Shown: one piece after another, positions 1 to 26,100 of the stretch
Numbering within the stretch: position 1 is the first letter of the stretch
How the letters are laid out: the number at the start of each line of letters is the position of its first letter
NCBI RefSeq assembly: GCF_037975245.1
Contig: NC_092577.1
Span: 14,005,013-14,069,012, forward strand
Direction of reading: 5' to 3'
From: Apostichopus japonicus
Lineage: Eukaryota; Echinodermata; Holothuroidea; Aspidochirotida; Stichopodidae
Length of the DNA: 64,000 nt
Made by a program: the position numbers and the translations under genes
The notes under the pieces: model-generated
Seen by the model: only the letters and a program-made list of their open reading frames with translations
Told to the model about the DNA's origin: nothing
The model's database searches: none

Positions 1-523
1 ATTATCCCTAGGTCATAACCTGGCACTTGGTCCCCAGGAAGGAGCTGATTGTGTTCATTATTCTCTGGCCCTGTACCGTTTACAACTCACGTAGGACTGT
101 AATTCCTACTGAGCCCACAAAGTATATGCACTTACCAATCTAACCCTCCGCCTCCTTCCCTATTCAGATTCCGCCCGATTCTAGTCATTGCTGAGTTGCA
201 GCTTTATGTCGGTAAATGCACTATTGTATGTGTTGTTTCATGACATAATGGTATTTGAAATTCAAACCGATACAATGCCGTGGAAAACTATGTGACGTAC
301 TGTACATACCGCTATGCACTGCACGTTACCTAATGTGTGTGTAACATCATACTGCAATGGTTGTAAAACATCTACATAATCCGCAATTATACAACCAAAA
401 GATGCTGGTAGTAACTAAATCTTCTTTATTGTAAACTTGAACTTGAAGTTTGTTCAGGCTTAAAGCTGACGTAAATGTCTTCGGTATGATGTTCCTTTAT
501 TAATAGTATACGTAACACTATAG
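1..523. other. Flank with no recognisable feature
   Basis: AT-rich DNA without a convincing coding stretch, RNA gene or repeat that I can recognise. Confidence 0.4.
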
Positions 524-549
524 ATGTACCACAGCGGCATTGTATCAGC

Positions 550-1104
<555 letters not shown>

Positions 1105-1107
1105 ATC

Positions 1108-1894
1108 CACATCGATATGGGTTCACTGGGTTTCCATTTGTCCTGTTTCCTGCCAGATTTCTAACCGCAGGCGCGTAGCCAAGGGCGGGGGCGAAGAGGG
1201 AGACCCCCCCCCCCCCTTGAGCATATTCTTTGTATTTTTTATGATATCGAAGTTTTATAGTAGCCGTTAGAAGAGGTTTCAATATTTGTATACCAATAAA
1301 TTAACCGTGTATGAATTTTCGAAAATTCCCTGACCAACATTCTTCATTATACTTCCCTCTACCGGTCTGTTAGGGGTTGAAAGGGGTTGTTCTATATTGG
1401 TTGTCCATAGATAAAATTTTGTGCAACATTATGGGTATATTTTGAAGTGAATTTATTATTCAAATTCTGAACAAATAATGGGCTTAAAACCTTGAAAAGT
1501 GGGGCTGACGGGTATTGTGGGCCGTTACGTAGAATTACCTACAAAAGCAATGATCCACAGGAGATGCGATGAGGTCGAACATGATGACAATCTTGTGTAT
1601 ATATGACTGGTGACAATCTTGCAAAAGGTTATGGATGGAAAAAAAAACTATTGGGAAAAACTTGGTTTCCAGGCAAAGGTGTACATCTGGTTGGTCATTT
1701 TCAAGCCCGAGAAAAGCCATTTCCGGTGATCTGGGGAGCTATCAAAACCAGAAATTTTCTTGTACGCTGCGCGCCAACGGATGGTGGCGCTCCGCTTTTA
1801 TAGTATTTTGTGAATGAAAGTTGTTACGCGCCTGTACCCAAGCAAATGTCCCCCAATATTTGAAACAAATCGCCGCCCTGCCTATGATCATATA
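1108..1894 (-). mobile_element. Truncated hAT-like non-autonomous element, copy of the 46577-47821 family
   Basis: About 785 bp align in inverse orientation with 46577-47345, from a shared CCACATCGATATGGG block to the shared terminus ATCGCCGCCCTG at 1894. It includes the same poly-C tract, the same middle section and module M1 (1715-1800). The distal part of the full-length 1.25 kb element is missing on the left, where the LINE tail begins. The small ORFs at 1535-1817 are by-products of the repeat. Confidence 0.85.
1715..1800 (+). repeat. Shared hairpin module, copy M1
   Basis: Contains TTTCCGGTGATCTG, AAATTTTCTTGTACGC and the hairpin GCGCCAACGGATGGTGGCGC, then CTCCGC. The same block occurs at 38791, 39708, 39996, 46637, 47549 and 52095. 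Confidence 0.85.
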
Positions 1895-2306
1895 TAGCTA
1901 ATAAGTTAACCACATTCGGTAGACGAAATTGATTGATAAGAATAAATGGCATTGATTGGGAAAAAAAAGTCGAGGGCATTTAAAACTCCTCTACCTTCCC
2001 AGAGACAGATACCTTAACTTATGTCCAGACAGGGAGTTTCTGATCCAGTGCAGTAGAGAAAGCACTGCTAATATCACGCCAAGTCTGCTGGAACTTCAAG
2101 GAGTATTTCGATATAGCGCCGTCGTGTTTGTATAACTTCTTGCATTACGTAACATTTTGCGTAAGGGCCATTACAACAGCACAGTGATCAACAATACATA
2201 CGTACAGTTCTTTGCGTTATGTAACGGTAGTGTTTTCGTGCAGAGGACTGTACCGTTCCGTGATCGCAGAGTTACAATATATTTCGTAGAGTGACTTTTC
2301 TTCACC
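1895..2306. other. NDUFV1 upstream region / 5' UTR
   Basis: About 400 bp between the repeat end and the NDUFV1 start codon. It must contain the promoter and 5' UTR. I see no clear TATA box or other decisive element. Confidence 0.45.
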
Positions 2307-16211
<13,905 letters not shown>

Positions 16212-16307
16212 AAAGTCATTTTGAAATATGTGGAATACATTTCGGTTTGCTTTGAAGACAAGACTTTCGTTGCTCTGTGAGTTTTATGCAGCAGAGAGGG
16301 GGAAGCT

Positions 16308-16313
16308 AATAAA
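16308..16313 (+). terminator. NDUFV1: Possible NDUFV1 polyadenylation signal
   Basis: AATAAA 97 nt after the stop codon. A longer UTR cannot be excluded. Confidence 0.35.
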
Positions 16314-16319
16314 GACACC

Positions 16320-16400
16320 TGAGAAAATGTCAGAAACCTCAGAAAATGTCAGAAACCTCAGAAAATGTCAGAAACCTCAGAAAATGTCAGAAACTTCAGA
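16320..16400 (+). repeat. 19-bp tandem repeat x 4 in the NDUFV1 3' UTR region
   Basis: Unit CAGAAAATGTCAGAAACCT, four nearly identical copies. Confidence 0.95.
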
Positions 16401-16411
16401 ATACATCTTTC

Positions 16412-19400
16412 ATTGGAACTCGTTCTAGGAAGAATTTGAATGGACTGTGATGTGTGATAACCGCGTGCACCTAGTCTTCTTGGTCCAGCGCATCATATTG
16501 GGGGGGGGGGGGGTTCATAACAGGTCCTATATTTGATGGGTGAACCGGTGGGCAAGTATTTAACCAGAACCATCATTGAAAACATTCTCTGACACTGGGG
16601 GGAAAAAATGTACTTTTTGCGTAATAATATTTGTATGAACATTTCCTGTTGGTATTAGTTCACTTTCTTCGTTACCTTGGTAGAAGATAACTATCAGTAG
16701 AACTTAGCTGGTCTTTTATCTTGTTTGTTTTGTTTTTTTTGGGGGGGGGAGGAGGGTTGGGGGGTGTAGCTGAAATGTTTATAAAAGTTTTGAGGATTCA
16801 AACTACAAATAGAGAGATGTTTATGAGGTCAGAAGGGTACCATGCAGCATGAAGCCTCTGGATAGGGGTACATTTTTGAAGAGGATGTTAGCATTTTGGA
16901 GACAACATTAACATAACTGGCCGTAACTGGGATTCTCTGATTGCAATGATAGAAAATGAGAAAATTGTTGTGACTATTTGTTTGGTTTTGTGGCTAGTCT
17001 CACTAAATGAACATCCCGCTCTTGTGATACAGCACAGTCTTCTGTGTAAAATGAGGTGCGAGTGTCAAGAGTGTGATAAAAACAAAATATAAAAATTCTG
17101 TCATTATTTTGGTTTGTTCTGTTGTTATTTTTTTTTTTTGTGTTTACGGAACGTGACCCTCTTGGTAAATTTAATCAAGAAAGGTAACAAGTAGCGAGAA
17201 AGTGTGGTTTGGAAAAGCTTAAAATGTGGAATTTTTAGGATTTTATCACACAATTTTCTTCACTATATTTGGTAGATGGAATTTACAAACAGAATTAACG
17301 TTAAAGGTCAATGGACACCTTTGAACAACATTGTCCTCTAGTCACTCTAATAGGAATTAGAAATAATGAAAATAGCTGGGACTCCCATCAAAATCCATCA
17401 AAGCTTGACCATTTTACAAGTCTTCTCTTAATTCTAGTTTCATTTATGAATAAACATTAGCTAATTATGCATATTGATGATGTTAAGGGAGTGACTGCCT
17501 AGTTTTTTGTTATGTTATCTCTTGGTATTCACAACCTTCGTTTCAAGGAACACAGGATTTAAAAAAAATATTTCATCTTCTTTGAAAAGAGGAACATCAC
17601 ATTCAAATGATATATGTGGGCTTGTAATTAGGGGTTAACTTCTCGAGTGATAAAAGAAGACATTTTGACAAAACGCAACATTATGTCATAATTGCACAAA
17701 TTTAATGAGTTTCCCAGATTTATCAAAACTTCAAATGTGTATATCTTGGATATGCAAAAGAGCTTTTCAAAATGTTTCAACAGCTTTTCAATGAAATTAT
17801 CACACTCAACAAAGGTACAAAATATGGGGCAAATTGGCTACTTGTCCATAATACTTTTACAATAAACCTCTTCAACACTAAAAATAATTGTAGTACATCT
17901 TATCAAGAGTCAAGCCATCTGTGAGGCTCATAAAAACATGTCTTTTGACAAATGATGAGTTGATCATGTTTCACATGCAGGTTTAGGTGATGGGTGAAGC
18001 CATTCTTAATGGCCAGGTACAGACCAGGGGGTTGTGGGGGTGGTACACTTTCTTTTCAACGTTGTAAAGTTTGAGTCTACATATGCCTCAGAATGCAACA
18101 TTTGAAAAAGAAATGCAATACTTTTATTTACTCCCAGACCCCCATTTAACATAAGTCTTCTTAAATGATCCCAGCACTACACCCATTCTTTAAACTCTCG
18201 GATCCACCCCTGAAGGCTGTGGGCTAAGGCAGAGGACTTTGGGAAACTTAAGGGGGTTCATTACCTCTCAGAAAGTCCAATAATCAGAACACGGCCATCG
18301 TCAATAAAATGATTTATTCCTCTCTTTCAAGGCTAATAATACACATTTCACTTCAGTTAATAAAGTTTGGCTGTTACTGATTATACTGGGGGCCAGGGAG
18401 AACGAGTCCCAGACGTACCTTTTAAGCAAAACACACTCCTTCCCCAGTAAGTCCCAGTCCCAGCGGTTGATATGGATCACAGCCCAGTAGGGAAATTTTT
18501 TTACATTCTATTTCCTAGTAATATGTTATTTGATAAAAAGATGAAAGCTGTTGACTGATCCAAGGAACTACGTTCTATAATGTGTTCTGCTTGGCCTCGT
18601 ACATGAGTATTGTTTGCATTTGTGTATGCAGTTGAACACTTAATGAGCTTTTCAAAATCCTTTGAAATCTAATCATAAAAAAATTTGGGATCAAAAACAA
18701 GGACATATGAAAAAGATAATCACTATTCCAACAGGACAAAATATCACTGTTCCAACAGGACAGACAATAACAATTGTCCTAAATTGTCAGAATCACGTTT
18801 GATATACTGTACTTGACGTATGATATGCTCTGGTAGGACAACAAAGTGAATAAAATCCTGCTTTCTTTCGAAGACATGATATGAGAGAACTTACTAACAA
18901 GGTCTCATTTAATAGTGATACTGCTTATTTAAGTACAATAATAAAGTGGCATGAAAGATTTGCCTTGAATAACATCTTAATACCTTGCATTAAACTGCGG
19001 TACAGTGACAGCTACTGTGTGCAACTTGCTGCAGGAATCACTAGACATTAAAAAGTGGGGGAGGGGGGTGGGTTGCTGGCACAACAAATTCAGAGCAACA
19101 TTTGAGGGTGGGAAGGGGGGCACGACAACAGCAACATTTGGGGGGACAGAATGCAGGTGATGCATACAGGTGCCAGTGAGAGTGTAAAGCCTTGTTGACA
19201 TAGGGTGGGGGTGGGGAGGGGGGTAGACTTTGTGGTTTTCATCATTTCCAGAAGCTATATCACCCTCAAATGAACAGAATTTTGCAGGTAGACAGTAAAT
19301 TGTGGTTAGTAGAGGTCACAATTTGTAAATCTTCCTGCCTAAAACTTTTTTTCTTGACATGGCAAGTTTCATTGAGAGGGGGGGGGAGTAGAATGATCCA

Positions 19401-19769
19401 TAGGGAAAGGGTAGGATATCTTCTCTCTTGGACAATAAAACCTAACCTTACCAAATTAACTCTTTTTGAAAAGTCTGCTCAATTACAACAATTTCTTTGG
19501 GTAAGAAATCTTTGCGCCCTTCTTAAAGCAAAATGGTTCAAAACAAGCCCTAAGATGTACTTTCCTGACTCCCAAACACCATGACGACCCACCACAAGTA
19601 ACGTACGAGCCAACAAAGGGATGTGAATACATATGTTTCCTACTCATTTCACTTATACGTCTCCATGACGACGGTATCCATTAAACCAATCAAATTCTCC
19701 CATTTCACATGATGGAAACGTAACGGTCATCCAGAATAACTCAATCCGGCTAAAACAAGCATCCTCAAA
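16412..19769. other. Intergenic / 3' UTR region between NDUFV1 and the CCDC127-like gene
   Basis: No coding feature. It holds poly-G runs (16500, 16740), a probable dispersed repeat at about 17300-17990 (unclassified), and G-rich text at 19050-19220. The part next to 19770 should be the 3' UTR of the minus-strand gene. Confidence 0.5.
18313..18318 (-). terminator. Possible polyadenylation signal of the CCDC127-like gene
   Basis: AATAAA on the minus strand, about 1.45 kb after the stop codon. It is one of few candidates in the right orientation. Confidence 0.25.
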
Positions 19770-20143
19770 CTAAGCTTCTTTATCCGAGAGTCTGGACTCG
19801 ATCCTTTGGTACTTTCTCAGCCGTGCCATGTTGCGCCACATGTCCATGTAAACCCACATAACACAACCGTTTCTATGGGAACCGTAACTATCGCAATGAT
19901 TGTCATACTGGAAGATATCCACCAGCCCGCGGTAGAGCCTTATATCTTTGTCGTATTTCCTCGAGAAAGCGAAACCTTTGAGATCTTCCTCGATCTGGTG
20001 GCGCAGTTTCCTGCGAGTGAAGACGCTGCAGTAGATGTCCTGCCTCTCCTGTAGAAGCTGTGATATCTCTTCCAAGTCTTTATGGATAGCCGATACTTCT
20101 CTATCCTCTTCCCGGATAATGTCCATCCTCTTACTCCCATCTT
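19770..20143 (-). CDS. CCDC127: CCDC127-like final exon
   Basis: Acceptor GAAATGACAG after a CT-rich tract on the minus strand. Encodes DGSKRMDIIREEDREVSAIH, a coiled-coil stretch, and the conserved CCDC127 C-terminal block, ending SRLSDKEA and TAG. A second, weaker AG at 20130 would start the exon at 20129. Confidence 0.9.
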
Positions 20144-23100
20144 CTGTCATTTCAGAGAGAGCAGAAAGAAATAATGATATCAACAATATACATCTTTGTC
20201 AAAGCTGCGCTGTGCATTAAATTCGTCACAACGTTGTGGTACCATTCTCACACGTTCAAAGGAAAACAGTTTTAAAAAAACACACCGCAGAAGAATTACT
20301 GTCGGTACAGTCCAAAATGGCTTCGGGGACAATAAAATCACACTAGGCGTCAACGTTAATGGTTTCCACACAAAAACAATGAAAAATTCCATTCTGTTTT
20401 TTTTTTTTTTTTTTACCAAAATAAACTTAAACCTGCACAAATAATTCTCCATTCTTCTTTGAATCCATGGCACAGTTGCTTTAGCTTATATTTGTTGTTC
20501 AGCATAAAACACACAATACAGTAACCTTAAATAAAACACACAATACAGTAACCTTAAATAAAACACACAATACAGTAACCTTAAATAAAACACACAATAT
20601 GGTAACCTCAAATAAAACACACAATACAGTAACCTTAAATAAAACACACAATACAGACCTTAAATAAAACACACAATACAGTAACCTTAAATAAAACACA
20701 CAATACAGTAACCTTAAATAAAACACACAATACAGTAACCTTAAATAAAACACACAATACAGACCTTAAATAAAACACACAATACAGTAACCTTAAATAA
20801 AACACACAATACAGTAACCTTAAATAAAACACACAATACAGTAACCTTAAATAAAACACACAATACAGACCTTAAATAAAACACACAATATAGTAACCTT
20901 AAATAAAACACACAATACAGTAACCTTAAATAAAACACACAATACGGTAACCTTAAATAAAACACACAATATGGTAACCTCAAATAAAACACACAATACA
21001 GTAACCTTAAATAAAACACACAATATGGTAACCTCAAATAAAACACACAATACAGTAACCTTAAATAAAACACACAATACAGACCTTAAATAAAGCACAC
21101 AATACAGTAACCTTAAATAAAACACACAATACAGTAACCTTAAATAAAACACACAATACAGTAACCTTAAATAAAACACACAATACAGACCTTAAATAAA
21201 ACACACAATACAGTAACCTTAAATAAAACACACAATACAGTAACCTCAAATAAAACACACAATACAGTAACCTTAAATAAAACACACAATATGGTAACCT
21301 CAAATAAAACACACAATACAGTAACCTTAAATAAAACACACAATACAGTAACATTTAATAAAATACACAATACAGTAACATTTAATAAAACACACAATAC
21401 AGTAACCTTTAATAAAACACACAATACAGTAACCTTTAATAAAACACACAATAGAGTAACATTTAATAAAACACACAATACAGTAACCTTTAATAAAACA
21501 ACAAATACATTAATGTGCAGTTGAAATCTGAAGGAAAAAAAATCAGACTTTTTTTGGCAAGAACAGGTTTTCGAACAAGTGATCTATCTAATTACAACCA
21601 GCCCTGTGCTTTACTTAGCTAGAGGTCTGTCCCTTAGGTGGTGGTGGGTGATCCCTATATTACACCATATATACTATTCTAGACATATACTATACTGCAT
21701 ACCCCATATACCCTATATGAATACTCCAAATACTATACGAAACATATATTATACTATATACTGTATATATATACCCCATATATACCCTATACATATACCC
21801 CATATACTATACATATACTATATATACCCCACTTTACCCTATATATATAACCCTTATATTATACCATACATACACTATACTATATATACCCCACATATCG
21901 TCCCCGTTCTGGCGTAGTGACGAATGTTCAAAATGTGAGTTTTGAGAAAACGCGCTCTAAAGATTTTCATATTTTGACTTTAGTATAGCGTAACTAAAAG
22001 AGGATCTCTTTTACCGAAAGTTGTCAATATTTTAAATATAACAAATAGAACTTCGAGTTCTCATGTTTGTTGCTGAAATTTCTTACATAGTAGTAATTTT
22101 AGTGTAAACATTTTCGTCGTTATGTCATGTCATTTTCAGTTAATTTTAGACATTCGCCACACATTCGTCACTGTGCTAGAACTAAATTTTGAAGTTTCGT
22201 CCTGTCGCACAGACTTGTATTCGTCACTTTTGTGTGTAGTAGCCATAGGGTACACCGTGAATGTTCACTGTCACATGGGGAGAGGAAGGGGGGGGGGTTA
22301 GGTGGAATAACCTTACAATAGAAGAAAATAATCGAAGGGGTGGTACATTGGTCTTATTAATTTTAAAAAGAATGTCCACGGTTTACTTTAATGTATAAAA
22401 TAGACAAGGAATGGGTTATACGCAGGTATCAACATACGTGTTTTAGTATGTTTTTCTTGAGTGACATGGACTCCATGTCACTCAAGAAAAACATACTCCA
22501 GTGGAGTCGGATATGACGAGGGGAGGTGGTATATAGGGCAAGGAGAGCCGGCTGTTGAAATGGTGGTATATTGGTCTTATTAATTTAAAAAGAACGCCCA
22601 CGTTTTGTTGCAATGTATAAAATAGACAAGGAATTTGTATCCAGTTATGGGTGGATGTGTTTTAGTTTGTGTTTCTTGGGTGAAATGTAGGGTGTCGGAT
22701 AGAGAGATGTTGAGGTAGGGAGGGCAAGGAGAGCCGGCTGCTGAAAGGGTTATATATTGGTCCTATTTATTTTAAAGAACCCCCACCATTTTCTATAATG
22801 TATAAAATAGACAAGGTATATGATGAAATGTGAACACATGCAGTTGCAAAAATAATAGTTCCAGTGGCGTAATCTGTTAAGTCGGAACTCTTATAAAGCA
22901 CACAGACAACGGAAAATTGTGTGCAATTCTTCATTTTCAAGTTAGTGTATTACGTGAAATGTCTCTGACAATAGTTTCTAAGTATCCTTCAAACGCTTTG
23001 GGAAGCTATTCCACTATACTATATTCCCTTAAACGGAATGTGAAATTTTATTACGCTCACAGGCACATTCATAATAACCAACCCAACAACTGTGCCATTG

Positions 23101-26100
23101 TTCAAGTGTTTCCAAGTTGTACTATAGTATGTTGTTCCTTCTTTTTATTTCCTTCCAGTATAAATATAAAAAATTTCTTACGCTCACAGGCACATTCATA
23201 ATATCCAACCCAACCTCGTGTGAATCCTCAGATTTAAAGAAGGAAATCAACTGTGCCATTGTTCAAGTGTTTCCAAGTTGTACTATAGTATGTTGTTCCT
23301 TCTTTTTATTTCCTTCCAGTATACATATAAAAATTATAGAGAGGAGTCATATAACACCTCAACAAGAAGAATGACTCATATAAAAGCTTTTTTTTTAAGA
23401 TGATAGGATACCAAACAGTCCAAGAATAACTAATATAAAAACCGAGAAAATTTCAAGATGATAGGATATCATATAAAATACATCTACTAATACAAAAGTT
23501 ATTACATAAAACGATATAGCAAACAGACTATAACAAACATTCTAAGTGCTCGAATGGAATGTATAAAGCAGCACGGTAAATAAATGAGTTGCTGTAAACT
23601 TACGTTCGATATTTTGTGTGGATTTCTTAGATTTCTGCTCGATTTGTGCAGGAGAGATTTCAGTACAGTATACAAAGGGTTAATCTGATCACTGTAAATC
23701 TTATTAGCCATTCTTGCAAACTCAGGTCTTGCAGCAGCATTTACTTTTTCTAAAAGTATATTGTATTCCAAATTAATATAGATGATGTGTATTTAAGAAA
23801 CTTCATTCTTCTTTTCTTTGCTTTTTTTTTGCAATATAAAATGGTACCAGACAGGCACTGTATAGATCACATGTGCAAGGGTAGAATAATAGTATTGAAA
23901 ACATTTTCCTTAGCATTTTGGTTAAAGAAAGACACAACGTAAGCCACACTAGATACTATATAATATACTTTTTTAATACCTTAATGCTTTGCAAGAAAAG
24001 GTCAAACTGTCGTCACTGTATACTCCCAGTATTCAGTTTTGGAGACCTTCATGTTTTATGGTTTATTTTCAAAAACAAATTTCCCTTTTTTTTTTGTGGG
24101 GGGGGTGGGAGTTACGCAATAAAGTCTTGCGGTCACATGTTGGAACTATGTCATTAACAGAACACTGAAAATTTCATTGGTCAGTTTCAACAGCGCTCTT
24201 ATGAATTGTACATGATACAGCAGTATCATTGGCATATTTTGTGATAGAAATGTGTGAGTTTGACCTAATTTCATCAGTATATATAGTAAATAATAAAGCA
24301 TATAATGGACCCCCCCCCCCACCCCAAGGCACACCAACCTTTATGTCCAATATTTCCGATAACCCTTTATCCAACCTTACTTGTCTGGGCCATCCTTGAA
24401 GAAATTGTGTCAGCCAATGAATAAGCCATGTTTCTTTGATAAATCGTAAAAGATCCTTCATTAATTGAAGCATTTGGCAAGACAGTATTAAAGGTTGCTA
24501 TACAGATTTTCTAGTAATTCGCCCCCCCCCCCATCCTCGTCCTTTGTAGCAAAGTAACTACTTAAGTTTAAACTATGCTAGTACTTTCCAAACTTTCATG
24601 TAAAAGTATGTGACCTTCAATTATGTAACTAGGTATTACCTAGCTAGAAAAAGGTAGTTTTAAGTTAGGCTAGAGTAATTCTCGTGATGAGCAAAGCCGC
24701 CAACAGCTAAGAGAAACCGTACTTCTTTAGGGAGATGTTACATTTGTAACAATTTGACGATTTGTATCTCGGCAAAACGTCAATTTTCAGATTGTTCTCA
24801 TTTTGACGAGTTGTCGTATCTCAACAAAACGTCAATTTTCAGATATTTTTTTCATTTTGACGACTTGTTATACTTCGGCTAAACGTTGAAATTCAGATTT
24901 TTTTCATTTTGACGACTTGTTGTATCTCAGCAAAACGTCAATTTTCAAAATTTTGTCATTTTGACGACTTTTTGTTTCTCGGCAAAACGTCAATTTTCAG
25001 ATTTTTGTCAGTTTGACGACTTGTTGTGTCTCGGCAAAACGTCAATTTTCAGAATTTTATCATTTTGACGACTTGTTGCATCTCGGCAAATTTAATAATT
25101 TTGTCGTTTTGACGAGTTGTTAAACTCGGCAAAACGTCTTTTTCCGAATTTGTCATTTTGAAGAGTTTGTTTCTCTTTCATCACCATGTCCCTTTTACGC
25201 TTCCGTAGTATATGAATACTGTATTAATCAATTAAATGACGAGGTGAACTAATAAAGATATTACCTTCCCATAATCCTGGGTGTTTTCAAATGGCAGTTA
25301 GTTGGTTCTCAAGTCAGTATGACATGGTTGTTATGTTCGGCTTGTTCCAAAGGGTAATATTCGTCGATATGCAAAAATGCATGGACCTTAGACAATAGTG
25401 TTACTGAGTGGTTGTAATGATGACTAAAGTATTCGTCAGTATGTAAAAACGAGAGTGGCTCTTAGGTGGACATTCGTCAAAAATGAGTTAGAGAAAACGA
25501 AAGAAATAGACAGTTTTAAAACTTCTAACCCGGCTCAACCGATTCTTCACCCTCGAAATAGGTAAGGACAATATTTAACTCAATTTCGCCAAAAGTGCAC
25601 GTTCGCCACTACGCGAAAACGGGGACGATATATACCCCATATACTATACTATACATATATTATACTATACCCCATATACCCTATTTACATACCCCATATA
25701 CTATATTATACATACTGTATATATTAAACTATACTATATATATATATATATATACCACATACACCCTATATATATACCCCATATACTATACATATACTAT
25801 ACTATATACTGTATCCCACATACCCTCAATATATACCCCATATACTATACATATACTATACTATATACCCTATACCCCATTTCTCTGCTGGGTGTGACTA
25901 TAGTTGTTTTGACTGCAGCCCTCTCGAGATGTGATTCCTACAGTCACTGTCGCATTCATCAACACCCCACCTAAAATCTGAGGAAGTTACTCACCGACAG
26001 AAAAGATGTTGCCAACTTTTTGGCCCTCCTTGATTTCTTCGAGCAGTCTGGTGAGTTCGCCTTTCAGCACTTCGTTCTGTTGGACCTTAGCTGCATATTT

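Larger units (their letters stand above)
21897..25631. mobile_element. Putative 3.7 kb DNA transposon with terminal inverted repeats
   Basis: The left end ATATCGTCCCCGTT then GCGTAGTGACGAA (21895-21925) matches the inverse of the right end TTCGCCACTACGCG then AACGGGGACGATAT (25602-25631). Motifs TTCGTCA/TTCGCCA recur near both ends (about 22150-22225 and 25370-25605), as expected for subterminal transposase sites. The two ends lie inside one TATACCCC microsatellite, consistent with a TA target. I see no transposase. Inside are 200-bp repeats, a palindrome, an RT fragment and a candidate CCDC127 exon, so it may instead be a composite. Confidence 0.6.

Noticed and set aside
1603-1817. Two overlapping ORFs
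   Set aside because: Fall within the truncated hAT-like copy and are not conserved in frame in its twin at 46577.
20499-21478. Series of overlapping minus-strand ORFs rich in Leu/Tyr/Cys/Val
   Set aside because: They are translations of the 27-bp satellite; the repeat simply lacks stops in these frames.
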